Positions 44,488 through 54,983 of a stretch of DNA of 64,000 bases are shown here, in pieces. The notes below the pieces were generated by a model. It made no database searches. It was not told where the DNA came from and was given only the letters and a program-made list of their open reading frames with translations. Source of the stretch: Rhizophagus irregularis. Its lineage: Eukaryota > Glomeromycota > Glomeromycetes > Glomerales > Glomeraceae. Location: contig NC_089440.1 in NCBI RefSeq assembly GCF_026210795.1, positions 1,240,001 through 1,304,000 on the forward strand, read 5' to 3'. A program made the position numbers and the translations under genes. Each line of letters begins with the position of its first letter. The first letter of the stretch is position 1.

Positions 44488-45855
44488 ATGACCTTATTTT
44501 CTATTTATAATTTGTTCAATAGGATACAAAATTGTTTACAAGAAAATTTTTTAATTTCTTCTTCTTCTTCTTCTAATAATAATAATTATTATTATTATTA
44601 TGATGATGATGATGATGATGATAAAGTTGAAACTGTATTATCTACATCATTTAAATTGAATATATTACCTACAGAATGTGTTCAAAAAATCGTTCAATAT
44701 TTATTAGAAGAAAAACAAGGATTATATTCATGTTTATTAATAAATAGATATTGGTGTAAAATTGTTATATCATATCTTTATAGACAACCATTTGAATTAT
44801 GTTCATCAAAAAATAGGTTAAAACTTTTTAGAACATATTTATTATGTTTTGATCAAGTAGAATTGGATTCCCTATCAACTAGAATGATAGATGCATTATA
44901 TATATTTAATATATTTCCTAAAAAAAGGAATCCTTTATTTAATTATTTCATATTTTTAAGAAAAGTTGCATCCATAGAAATTGAAGAATTTATATCACCA
45001 ATATATAATGAATTGGGTATAAATAACAAATCAAAATTTAATCTAGAATTTAGAGATGAAATTCCAAAATTTAATAAATTAATCTTTCATCATATATTTA
45101 AATATTCAATAAATCTTAAACTATTCGATTTAGATCATTGGATGAAAAATGATATTATAACTATTGATGATAATGATGATGATGGTGATGATGATGGTGA
45201 TGATGATGAAGTACATAAAGTACATCAAGTACATCAAGTACATGTATATGATTATCCTGGATTATTTGGAATTAATAAATTTAAAATAAAAAATATTGGT
45301 GCAATCGTTGAAGGGAAATCAAAAATATTTCAATTTATTTCAACATATTGTAAGAATATTACTTGTTTGGAAATTAGTTTATTTTCTTTAGATTATTCAA
45401 AGAAAAATATTTTAAAGATGATCATAAATTTAATTAAATCACAAAAACGACTTTATGAATTTAGAATCTCTCACGTTAATCGAAATAATGATATTGATCC
45501 AATAATGGAATCTTTATATTCTTATCAAAGAAATTATTTAATCAAACTTTCTTTCACATTTGTTAAATTTACTGAAGATTCTTTAAATACTCTTGTTAAA
45601 TTAGAAAGGTTAAAGGATCTTACATTAATCTTTTGTAAGAATATTACAAATAATATTTTAAATCAGGATTTGAGATTAGAAAGATTACAAATATCATGTG
45701 TACCATCATTTTATAATATGTTGTTGGATATATTGAATGTTTGTGGAGGAACATTAAAAGTATTAGATCTTAATATTCATTTTAAACCTTTTCAAAAGAA
45801 AATAATCGCATTGTGTCCAAATATTATCGAATTAAATATTGATTCAACATTTTAA
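44488..45855 (+). CDS. F-box / leucine-rich-repeat protein, array member 5, with acidic and poly-residue tracts
   Basis: 455 aa, single exon, ATG at 44488. A triplet-repeat segment near the N-terminus (44550-44622) encodes consecutive Ser, Asn, Tyr and Asp runs. The F-box follows (LPTECVQKIVQYLLEE ... CLLINRYWCKIVISYLYRQPF). A second acidic insert near 45165-45245 (DDDGDDDGDDDE, then VHKVHQVHQVHV) interrupts the repeat region and is encoded by GATGATGGT- and CATCAAGTA-type tandem repeats. LRR-like end: LKDLTLIFCKNITNNIL. Replication slippage in these tracts probably makes the length variable between strains. Confidence 0.83.
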   Translation: MTLFSIYNLFNRIQNCLQENFLISSSSSSNNNNYYYYYDDDDDDDKVETVLSTSFKLNILPTECVQKIVQYLLEEKQGLYSCLLINRYWCKIVISYLYRQPFELCSSKNRLKLFRTYLLCFDQVELDSLSTRMIDALYIFNIFPKKRNPLFNYFIFLRKVASIEIEEFISPIYNELGINNKSKFNLEFRDEIPKFNKLIFHHIFKYSINLKLFDLDHWMKNDIITIDDNDDDGDDDGDDDEVHKVHQVHQVHVYDYPGLFGINKFKIKNIGAIVEGKSKIFQFISTYCKNITCLEISLFSLDYSKKNILKMIINLIKSQKRLYEFRISHVNRNNDIDPIMESLYSYQRNYLIKLSFTFVKFTEDSLNTLVKLERLKDLTLIFCKNITNNILNQDLRLERLQISCVPSFYNMLLDILNVCGGTLKVLDLNIHFKPFQKKIIALCPNIIELNIDSTF

Positions 45856-46480
45856 TATATTTATTTAACTGCGGTCAAAGGTTGAACTGCGGTGAATGCG
45901 ATCAATATTGAAATAAATAATTAGCAAATGTTTATATAAAAAATGTTACATTTTAGTTGTTTGTTACATTGGGCCGAAATCAGAGGGCGTTATGGAGTTT
46001 TTTGAATCAATGTTTTTGTAACAATTTTTAGGTAGGATCAACTTATGGTTTTTAATGGATAAATATGGGAATTTATTTATATATTTAAAGAGCACTGCCC
46101 GCTTTTTTTTTACTCGCAGTACTTACAGCAATGCACCCTTATTTATCAATTTCAATAATTATCATCAAAATAATTATCTTAAACCTAATTAGTTTTTTAT
46201 AGAAAGTGGAGAATCCGTATACAGTTAAGTTTTTTTGAAACATGAATTGTATATATTAAATATTACTTAATCAAACACACCAACTGACTATTGTAAATGG
46301 AAACGTAACACGAGGCGATTATGATAAATAAAGAACTGAAATTATATCATAAGAAACGACTTTTTTTAAAATTTCTTTCTTTTCTTTCTTTCATCATTTT
46401 TATATATATATATATAAAAATTTCTTTTACTTTTCATTATCTTTATATATTTTTATATTTTCTCTCTCACTTTATTATAA
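45856..46480. other. Intergenic
   Basis: About 620 bp without credible coding sequence; an open frame at 46321-46509 is low-complexity (Ile/Phe-rich) and unsupported. No TATA word of the shared type found. Confidence 0.4.
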
Positions 46481-47842
46481 ATGATGACAATATTTTGTTT
46501 TGTTTTTAAATTAATATTTGAAAGGTTTAAAAGGGGAAGGAATTTTAAAAGAAAAGTAATGAAAACTAAAAAACCTCCTTCCCCTTTATTACCAACAGAA
46601 TGTATGGAACAAATATTTAATTATCTTTTACAAGTAGAAGATTCAAAACTTTATCCTTCATTACTTGTAAATCGTTATTGGTGTAAAAATGTTGTACCAT
46701 TTTTATGGAATCGTCCATTTTCTATCGTATCAAATCAAAATTGTTTTAAATTATTAAGAACCTTCTTTTTATGTTTTAATAATGAAGAATTTAATTTATT
46801 AAATTCTTTATTAAATCCTTATAAAATTAAAATTCCTTCCTCAAATTTTAATCATCAAACAAAATTAAATTATTCCATTTATTTACAAGAATTATCTTTT
46901 AAAGATTTGGAAATTTGTGTATCTTCAACTATTCATAAATGGTATGGAAAAAATAGTTATAATAATTATTATCCTGACCAAATGAAAATTTTATTGAATT
47001 CTTTATTAAAATTTTTTTTTAAAAAATCAACAAATCTTTATTCCCTTAATCTTGATACATATTTTGATTTTTTAGATATTCCAAATTTTTCTAATTATTT
47101 TTCTCAATCACAATATGGTTTGTTTCAAATTACTAAATTTCAAATTATTTATAATAAACCTATAACAAAAAATACTATTCATTTCTTAAAATTAATTTCT
47201 TTTAAATGTAAACAAATTCATACTTTGGATATTAAACTTCAATCTTATGATTATAATTCTGAAGTAATTCATCATTTATCAAATATTATCATTTCACAAA
47301 ATAATCTTTTAGAATTTAATATTTCAAATTTTATGTTAAATTTTGAACAAATTTTAATTTCTTTACAATCTCAAAAAAATTTTTTATATTCAATTAAATT
47401 AGATTGTGTTTATCTTACTGAAACTTCAATGATTTTATTAAATAATCTTCATAATTTAAAAAATCTTTATTTATATTATTGTGAAGGTTTATCTAATACT
47501 ATACTTGATGGTTCCTTTATTTTACAAAAATTACATATAATTTATTCTTTAAAATTACAAAATATTACTTTATCTATGTTAAGAGTTTATGGAAAATCTT
47601 TACGTCAATTAGGTCTTAATATTCATGATTTAGAAGTTGCTGGTGATATTGCTTTTAATTATTGTACAAATATTAATGAATTGGTTTTAATTATTTACAA
47701 TCCTACTCATTTAACTGGTTATGATACTTGGAAAAAAGAAAAATGGAAGGAAAGGCTTGATCAATTAGTTTTATCTCAAAGGATTAATTTATCATCCCTA
47801 TCTATTCATGATAATAATTTAGGTAAGTTTATATCTTTATAG
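46481..47842 (+). CDS. F-box / leucine-rich-repeat protein, array member 6
   Basis: 453 aa, mostly one exon. F-box: LLPTECMEQIFNYLLQ ... LLVNRYWCKNVVPFLWNRPF, the closest of the set to member 1. LRR-like part with LYSIKLDCVYLTETSMILL, LKNLYLYYCEGLSNTIL and LRQLGLNIHDLEVAG. The final residues come after a GTAAGT word (47823, in NNLGKFISL), so a 3' intron is possible and the true C-terminus may differ by some residues. An internal ATG at 46559 (MKTKKPPSPLLPTEC) is an alternative start. Confidence 0.83.
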   Translation: MMTIFCFVFKLIFERFKRGRNFKRKVMKTKKPPSPLLPTECMEQIFNYLLQVEDSKLYPSLLVNRYWCKNVVPFLWNRPFSIVSNQNCFKLLRTFFLCFNNEEFNLLNSLLNPYKIKIPSSNFNHQTKLNYSIYLQELSFKDLEICVSSTIHKWYGKNSYNNYYPDQMKILLNSLLKFFFKKSTNLYSLNLDTYFDFLDIPNFSNYFSQSQYGLFQITKFQIIYNKPITKNTIHFLKLISFKCKQIHTLDIKLQSYDYNSEVIHHLSNIIISQNNLLEFNISNFMLNFEQILISLQSQKNFLYSIKLDCVYLTETSMILLNNLHNLKNLYLYYCEGLSNTILDGSFILQKLHIIYSLKLQNITLSMLRVYGKSLRQLGLNIHDLEVAGDIAFNYCTNINELVLIIYNPTHLTGYDTWKKEKWKERLDQLVLSQRINLSSLSIHDNNLGKFISL

Positions 47843-48552
47843 AATATAATTTAATTATTAATAATATTAACAGTTAACTTTTTTGATATATATATTATTA
47901 TTATTTTTTTTTAGATATATATGTAAATAGATTATTTTATACCTGAAATTATTCTTTAGATATAATAAATTATATATATAATAATATTTTTAATTAATTA
48001 ATTACTGTATATTTTGAGTAACAAAAAATATATAAAAAGATTTTAAGTTTTTTTTTTTAATCTTAAAATGCATAAATATTTTGGGCGGGAAGTTTGAAAT
48101 GTAAGCATCAAAAAAATTTTACGATATATTTATCAAATGGCTAATTTTAAATTTAGTGCATGCATTGCTTTTTTTATTTTTTTGGGGAATATTAAGACAA
48201 TTTTTATTTATGTTGTGTATCACGAACTAACCATAACTTCCTTTCTTTTGTCATTATCTCACGTGAATTCAAAATATATTATTAAGAACGCGTTTTTTAA
48301 TCTAACGTCAGATTTTATAATATATTTTATATGTGAAATAAATATGAATTTAATATTATGAAAAGAACATGAGGAATTCATTTATTTTAATATTATTATT
48401 CTGATCAAATTTCCATTTGTGAAATGATATAAGCAAAGGTGGTCAAAGTTATGATTCACAAACGATCATTTATGTCAATGATGCGACAAAGATTCTCGTG
48501 ATGATACAATCGATTTGCATACTTCCACTTAAAAATGTGATATAAAGATATA

Positions 48553-48705
48553 CATGGGGGGCGTAAATAATTCGGCATTTAAGGAGGCGTAATGGTGAAA
48601 TATATTACATCAAATTCGAAGGTTCATATGAAAACAGTATTACGCCAAATTGGTGTAATGTGTCGTAATATTTCGGCATGGTTTGAACCTAATTCACCCC
48701 CCATG
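48553..48705. mobile_element. Small MITE with CATGGGGGG ends (153 bp)
   Basis: Left end CATGGGGGGCGTAAATAATT and right end AATTCACCCCCCATG are inverted copies; TATA flanks both. Internal words GCGTAAT / ATTACGC and TTCGGCAT / TTCGGCATG also repeat. No coding capacity. Confidence 0.65.
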
Positions 48706-49059
48706 TATAGATAAAAGAAAATATGATAACGCGTGACACGCTCAAGAGGATGTGTCGTGAGGTTACTCAAATATCAAAGAATTCATTGAATTCATTGTAT
48801 AATCGCGTTTTTTTTTTTAGACTTTTAATATATAATTATAATTAGAATTCATTTTTTATAATTTGAATACGTTATGTATTTAAATTCTGAGAATTGAAAA
48901 ATATTTAAATTTTCATTAGTTTGACGCGTGGGTATGAAAAGATATTGAGTATCCTATATGTATATTGTGATTCATTCTAGTAAAAGATTTTTAATATTAT
49001 GTTCGGGTAAAAAAGTTCGATTAAGCAAAAATTCAATTTTCTAGCATCATTATGATTGT

Positions 49060-49277
49060 ATCATCCGCTAAATTAAATTCGATCGTTATGCAAAATTTGA
49101 TCGTTATGTTAAATTTGATCGATCATCCGCTAAATTAAATTTGATCGTTATGTCAAATTTGATCGTTATGTATCATCCGCTAAATTCGATCGTTATGTTA
49201 AATTTGATCGATCATCCGCTAAATTAAATTTGATCGTTATGCTAAATTTGATCGTTATGTATCATCCGCTAAATTTG
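49060..49277. repeat. Minisatellite, ATCATCCGCTAAATT / GATCGTTATG units
   Basis: Five copies of ATCATCCGCTAAATT and seven of TTGATCGTTATG (or close variants) alternate in a higher-order pattern with a period of about 45-60 bp; two of the units join through GATCGATC. Confidence 0.85.
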
Positions 49278-49521
49278 TTGAATTTCTTTGCCTTTGATCG
49301 TAAGGAATCCATTCAAGTAATTCAAATCTTATGGTCAAATCTTATGGAAAAAACTAGGAAACTATATTTATTTGTTAAATTTGCAAATGAATTAATGTCG
49401 TAACTTATAATTTCCTTCTTAAAAGAAATAGCGTGTAAGTTATTTTTGAGTACTTTTATACAATCTTTCATTTAAATTCTACAATTTACATTCAAGAAGC
49501 ACAAAGAAGATTAAAATTATT

Positions 49522-49680
49522 ACAGCATACATCTACCTAAATTATCTCGTACGCATTACGGTATACATCTACCTAAATTATCTCTTACACATTACAATAT
49601 ACCTAATTTATCTCTTACACATTACATACATCTACCTAAATCATCTCTCACACATTTACAGTATAACATATACATCTCAC
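49522..49680. repeat. Minisatellite, CATCTACCTAAATTATCTC unit
   Basis: Four direct copies of about 40 bp: ACATCTACCTAAATTATCTC followed by TTACACATTACA-type ends. Lies 270 bp upstream of the P450 start. Confidence 0.8.
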
Positions 49681-49948
49681 TGTTTCACATTATCTTTGTA
49701 AAATTTAGTTATACGTCGTACAGCATTTATTCATGCCAAGAAACTCGATTTTAAAACATCATGGTAAGGCCAAACCCCAAAATCAAATAATTATGGGTAA
49801 TTTTGGTAATTATTTACATATTGTATACCTTAGTCATACCAAAACAAATATTTTTTTTTTTTTTTGTCCATTTCTTTTTTTAATTTTTCCCTTCTTTTTT
49901 TTTTTTTTTTTTAACGAACTTTGGCGTTTATTATAAAATAATAAAAAC

Positions 49949-51589
49949 ATGACGTTAACATCAATAATTTTAACCAATTTTATAAATTTTATACCTATAT
50001 TTTGGGGAATTCATGATTGGTTAAAATTTATTTTAACTTGTATTATTATTTATATCGCGAATTTTTATTTTAAATATTATACAAGAATAAATCCTTTACC
50101 AGGACCATTTCCTATACCAATAATTGGTACTTTATATACATTAAAAGGAGGAATTGGAAATGGAATATTATTATTACAAAAACAATATGGAGAAATATTT
50201 GAAATATGGCATTTATCTAATAGAAGAATTATATTAGGTAATGCAGAATATATTGATAAATTATTAACACCATCAACTAAAAGTAAATATTTAAAAAGAA
50301 ATATAGAAAATGAAGGTTTAATAGAATTAGGAATCAATTTTCAAGGTATATTACAGAATTGTGATATAAATACTTGGAGATTTAATAAACATTTTATTAA
50401 TCAAGCAATGTTATCACCAAGTTTTAATAATAAATCATTTGATTTAACTCATAAATTATGGTATGAAATGGAAAATTATTTAAATCTTTTAAATAATGAA
50501 AATCTTTTAATTGATTTATCACCTTGGATGCATAGATATTCAACTGATATGATAGTTGAAGTTATAACAGGAAAACGTTCTTATTCTTTACCAATTTATT
50601 ATAATAAAATATCAAAGAATGAAGATATAAAAGAAGAAATTCCTTCAATAGCTATAAAAGAATCTGAAGAATTAATTTTTAGGTTACATAAATTTTTAAG
50701 AAATTTACCACTTTTCGTTTTTTCATCTTATTGGTTAAGACATTATGTTCCTATAATTAAAAATAAAACAAAGGAAGCTTTAAATAATAGGGATTGGTTA
50801 TTTCAAAGAATTTTAACTATAGTTAAAGAAAGAAGAAAAGAAATTGAAGAAATTCATGATAATAAATTATTAAATAATGATATGTTAACTTTACTTATAA
50901 TAGCTAATACGGAAAGAGATATTAAAGAAAATTATTCAAAATCAAATGAAGAGAAATTTTCAAGACCTATGACAGATCAAGAGATAATGTCAGTAATATT
51001 AGATTCATTTATTGGAGGAAGTGATACGACATCACATTTTATGTGTTTCATTGTTTATCGTATCGCAAAAAATTCTAAAGTTTTAAATCGATTAAGAGAA
51101 GAACTTGATTCAATATATGGACAAAATCGTACGAGACAAGTTACTCCCGAAGATTTAATTAAATTAAAATATACAGAAGCGATTATAAAAGAAACTGCTC
51201 GAATATTACCTGTATCACCAATTATATTAAGATTTAATAGTGAAGATGATGAAATTGCGGGATATAAATGGCCAAGAAATACAGCATTTACTATGCATTT
51301 TGCAGGAATTCATCATAATAAAAGATATTGGAAAGATCCCGAAGAATTTAATCCAGATCGGTTCATGTTTAATGAAGAGATTAAAAATTCTTTAATAATT
51401 TTTGGGGGTGGATTAAGAGCTTGTCCTGCTCGAAGAATGTCAATGATCGTGTTAAAATGTTTAATAGTTTTAATATTTAGAAAATATGATATTGAATTGA
51501 TTGATAAGGATGCTCCTTTAGATTATTCGAGTACAATAATTAATACTTGTAACAAATTATATATTAAAATGAACCCAAGAAAAGATTAG
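49949..51589 (+). CDS. Cytochrome P450 monooxygenase
   Basis: 546 aa, intronless. N-terminal membrane segment, then the Pro-rich hinge (PLPGPFPIPIIG). The I-helix oxygen-activation motif is GGSDTT near residue 357, the K-helix ExxR is ETAR near 415, the PERF-type motif reads DPEEFNPDRF near 465, and the heme loop is FGGGLRACPARRM with the ligand Cys at about residue 492. The loop has Cys-Pro-Ala where most P450s have Cys-x-Gly; Ala there occurs in some families. Class: ER-bound, reductase-dependent oxygenase; family and substrate (sterol, fatty acid or xenobiotic) cannot be told from sequence alone. Intronless and surrounded by repeats; no P450 redox partner nearby. Confidence 0.93.
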   Translation: MTLTSIILTNFINFIPIFWGIHDWLKFILTCIIIYIANFYFKYYTRINPLPGPFPIPIIGTLYTLKGGIGNGILLLQKQYGEIFEIWHLSNRRIILGNAEYIDKLLTPSTKSKYLKRNIENEGLIELGINFQGILQNCDINTWRFNKHFINQAMLSPSFNNKSFDLTHKLWYEMENYLNLLNNENLLIDLSPWMHRYSTDMIVEVITGKRSYSLPIYYNKISKNEDIKEEIPSIAIKESEELIFRLHKFLRNLPLFVFSSYWLRHYVPIIKNKTKEALNNRDWLFQRILTIVKERRKEIEEIHDNKLLNNDMLTLLIIANTERDIKENYSKSNEEKFSRPMTDQEIMSVILDSFIGGSDTTSHFMCFIVYRIAKNSKVLNRLREELDSIYGQNRTRQVTPEDLIKLKYTEAIIKETARILPVSPIILRFNSEDDEIAGYKWPRNTAFTMHFAGIHHNKRYWKDPEEFNPDRFMFNEEIKNSLIIFGGGLRACPARRMSMIVLKCLIVLIFRKYDIELIDKDAPLDYSSTIINTCNKLYIKMNPRKD

Positions 51590-53012
51590 AGGGGACGGGC
51601 CGACGGGGGTATCACGACTAATGTGACAATATTCATAAATATTTATTATTGTAACCGCATGATAACCTATAAACCCTTGAAAAATAAACCATTTCGGAAA
51701 TTTTAATTTTTTTTACGAAACTTCAAAAGATCACTCATAAACAATATAACCAATACAATGCTTTTTACTTTTTTATTACAAAATACGTGATTTACATGTA
51801 AAAATCAGAATCCACTAAGGAGTAAAAAAAGAAAAGCAGAAAGATCATACCTTTTTTGGGAAGTTACGTATCCAAAATGGCAGGTACATGGAACACGAAT
51901 TACGATCTACCGGGTCATCTATTTTACCAAATCATTCCAGTTTGTAAAAATTATAAAAAGCTGTCTGATGTACTTGAATATCAGACTGACGAATAAAGCT
52001 TTAACAAATAAATATTCTTCAAAGGATAATCCGATGCACCGATTACCGATGCGCTTAAGATTATTTTTAAATAATTCGGTAAATTTATGCCAGTTCGGTT
52101 TTCGTTAACAAATTGGCAAGTTTTTTCCATTTTTTTTTTTCTTCGCGTCATTATTAAAAAATCTGATTCGTATAATAAGAATATGTTATAATTAATAAAA
52201 AAAATTTTAATTGGTCAAAAAAAGTTACTTATTCATCAATAGTAGTTGTACAATGACAACGGTATTAGACAAAAACAGGAATGAAAGATTGAACAAAATT
52301 AATTCATTGTTTTTTTTTTTTTTAATATAAATATTTAAGGATATGATAACTGCGCAAGAAATACCATTTTTTGATAGGATTTTCAGGAATATGAAATTTT
52401 TCTTGACTAGAATTATATATTTATGAGGTGATGTGACACAAAGTTACAAATAAGTATCAATAATTTCAAATATTTATCTCACTTTAATACAATACCATAA
52501 GGAAATTATATTAGTTAATTTTATACAAAAGGTTTAATGGGCGGAAGCTATTGTTTTTCTGTTTACCAGTTACGCCGAAATCGAAATTTCGATTAGTCTG
52601 CCGGCCTGATTGTTTAGTAATTAAAGTAGATTAATAAGTTTATGTCACATAGCCTATACAATCGGTTTAACCGTTTTCGGAACTAAATAAACTCCGTTGG
52701 TTATGTTGGTTATCATTTTATTATTTATAAATAAAAAAAACCTCCATTACAAATAATATAACAAAATACTTTTTTTCAATTTTACTATTTTTTTTTTTTT
52801 TTTTTTAAAAAAAAAAATAACGTATTCTTATTTTTATTTTTATTTTTTCGTATTCTTCTTAGAGTTCATTCCTTTATTTAAAAAATTTCAGAATTATAGA
52901 AAAAAAAAAGTATTTATTATTTTTTTTATAATACCGAAATCTCGTGAAAGGGAAAGAAAATTCATCGATATTTTTTTAATAAATTGATTATTTATTTGAC
53001 GAATTTTAAACT
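51590..53012. other. Intergenic
   Basis: 1.4 kb between the P450 gene and the next start. A short G/C-rich patch (51588-51612) just after the P450 stop, then A/T-rich sequence and homopolymers. No gene seen. Confidence 0.45.
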
Positions 53013-54062
53013 ATGTCATATCCAGGATTTCATAAATATGTTAATAGAATATACTTAGGATTAATATGTGTATTAGCAGTGGGTTTACCAATATTACAAT
53101 TAACTACAAAACAACCCTCATTAAAAAATATTATTATAATAATTGTTTGCGTGATCATTTCTTACATCGTTTATTGGGTAGGTTGATTTTTTCTATATTT
53201 ATATAAATATTCATAATTTTCTTCTTTGATTTTTTTAAAGTAATATATCTAAAAAAAAATATTATCTTTTTTCCTAATATATTAGCTAATAGTGCGATTA
53301 AATTGTTATGGTACACCGAATATAACAGGAATTAGTGATTTAAATCCAAATAGTATATATATTCAACCACCACGTTCAAATAGTTCAACATCGTCATCAA
53401 CAAATGGTGGCAGTAGTAATAATAATGTACATCCAACATTTGCTAGTTATAGATTAGGTGGATTGACAGAAATTTTTCGTAGATATGGTGGTAATAATGG
53501 AATTCCTAATGTGAATGATGATGAAATTAATGGTGAAATGGATGCAGCATTAAGACCTCCTCCTCCTGCTTATAGTACCGCCTTACAAGGTGCTGGTTTA
53601 CCTCCTCCTTACGCGAGTAGTAATAATATAGAAATAAATATTCACAATTCAGGAATCCCTCAAATGAGCGAAACTCCAAGACGTCCTGTACCTTCTGTTC
53701 CATCTTCAAGTTCTCTAAGACGTCCTGTTCCTCCAATACCACAACAACAATCATCAATACAATCCACACATTCTTTACAATCTATACGATCTACACATTC
53801 TACCACATCATCATTAGATAGCATTTCTCAACCACCAAAACGTCCTGTTCCCCCTATTCCTTCATCATCAGTTGATAACACTTCCCCTTCATCATCAGTT
53901 GTTAACACTTCCCAATCACCAAAACGTCCTGTACCCTCTATTCCCTCATCATCATTTGATGGCACTTACCAACCAACAAGACGTGCAACTCCCCCTGTTC
54001 CCACTTCTTCATCTTCATCATTGCCACCGAGACTATACAAGAGCATAAGTTACGAAAAATAA
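53013..54062 (+). CDS. Two-pass membrane protein with repeated SH3- and WW-ligand motifs
   Basis: Exons 53013-53177 and 53286-54062 (108-bp intron), 313 aa. Exon 1 encodes two hydrophobic helices (YLGLICVLAVGLPILQL and NIIIIIVCVIISYIVYWL). The long cytosolic part is Ser-rich and has two PPxY motifs (PPPAYS and PPPYAS; WW/Nedd4-Rsp5 ligands) and five proline cassettes of the form [KR]RPVPxxP (RRPVPSVP, RRPVPPIP, KRPVPPIP, KRPVPSIP, RRATPPVP), class I SH3 ligands. Such proteins act as membrane scaffolds for SH3 proteins or recruit Rsp5-type ubiquitin ligases. No enzymatic domain. The adjacent gene also carries PPxY, so the pair may share a partner. Confidence 0.72.
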
Positions 54063-54983
54063 TAGAAATTATACAATTAATCATAATAATTTAATACTAA
54101 TTGATAGAAAAAATGATTTGAATGAAAGAGTTGTTAATAAGAATTCGGAAAGAAGAGAAAAGCGATTATAAAGACATTTTCTCACGATCAAACGTTAGTT
54201 TGGTTTATCTACAACACAAAAAAAAAAAAAAAAAATCATTAAATCATCTTGTAAATTTCTAATTAAATGTATAATAATCATTAATCAAAAAAGTATGTAG
54301 TATATAAAAGAATAAAAATTTTGAAGCATCATCATATTTCATTATTATTTCCATATAATACGAAAATGAAAAATAATTGGTTTACGGAAAAAATTTTTAT
54401 ATCAACAGTTTAAGAAAAGAAAAATTAGAAAAATCTAAAATTTTTAGATTGTGAAAAAAGATTTATAATATAGACGTCCCAGTCAGGTGAACACAAAATG
54501 TTTCACGTGAAAGATGCATTGTGAATTTGTGATATCATTTTAAAAATTTTTGGTCTAACTAAAGATATAAAGAGCGCGAAAATTTTTATTGTTCTTTTTT
54601 TTTTGAAGCTATTCTAAACGGGTGAATATTTATAATGTTTTAATTGGCAATCATTATAATCTTTTAGGTCTTATAACTTGATAATATAAATAAAAAATAT
54701 TATAATATATTAACTTAAAAAACTTCTTATTCTAGACTGATTATTACTTTATAGTGACGTAATTATATCGTAAATTTAGCAATGTACGTATTACCTTATA
54801 AACTTTAAATACGTTGCTATGTTTATTACTTAAATTTTATTTAAAAAAAAATGGACTAACACAAAGAAATTTGACTAAAGTCACATTGGGTTAAGCATAA
54901 AAAAAATCATTTAAAAATAAAATTACCTTTTTTTTTTAAAAAAAAAATTCTTTCCTTTTGATGACATAAATAATTTTTTCCAA
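54063..54983. other. Intergenic
   Basis: About 920 bp, A/T-rich with poly-A runs (54220-54236). It is the 3' region of the proline-motif gene and the promoter of the SPRY gene. Nothing else seen. Confidence 0.45.

Larger units (their letters stand above)
47843..49948. other. Intergenic with MITE and two minisatellites
   Basis: 2.1 kb. Holds an inverted-repeat element (48553-48705), a GATC-rich minisatellite (49060-49277) and a pyrimidine-rich minisatellite (49522-49680) just upstream of the P450 gene. Open frames at 48137-48361 and 49733-49936 have no recognisable features. Confidence 0.45.

Noticed and set aside
46321-46509. 62-codon frame before F-box member 6
   Set aside because: Ile/Phe/Tyr-rich translation of A/T-rich upstream sequence; overlaps the real gene start.
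48137-48361. 74-codon hydrophobic frame
   Set aside because: No signal-peptide-like pattern with a clear end, no homologue recognised; probably chance in A/T-rich DNA.
49060-49277. CRISPR-like spacing of direct repeats
   Set aside because: Repeats are not separated by unique spacers and the genome is eukaryotic; it is a minisatellite.
49733-49936. 67-codon frame upstream of the P450 gene
   Set aside because: Second half is a poly-T-encoded Phe run; lies in the probable promoter or 5' leader.
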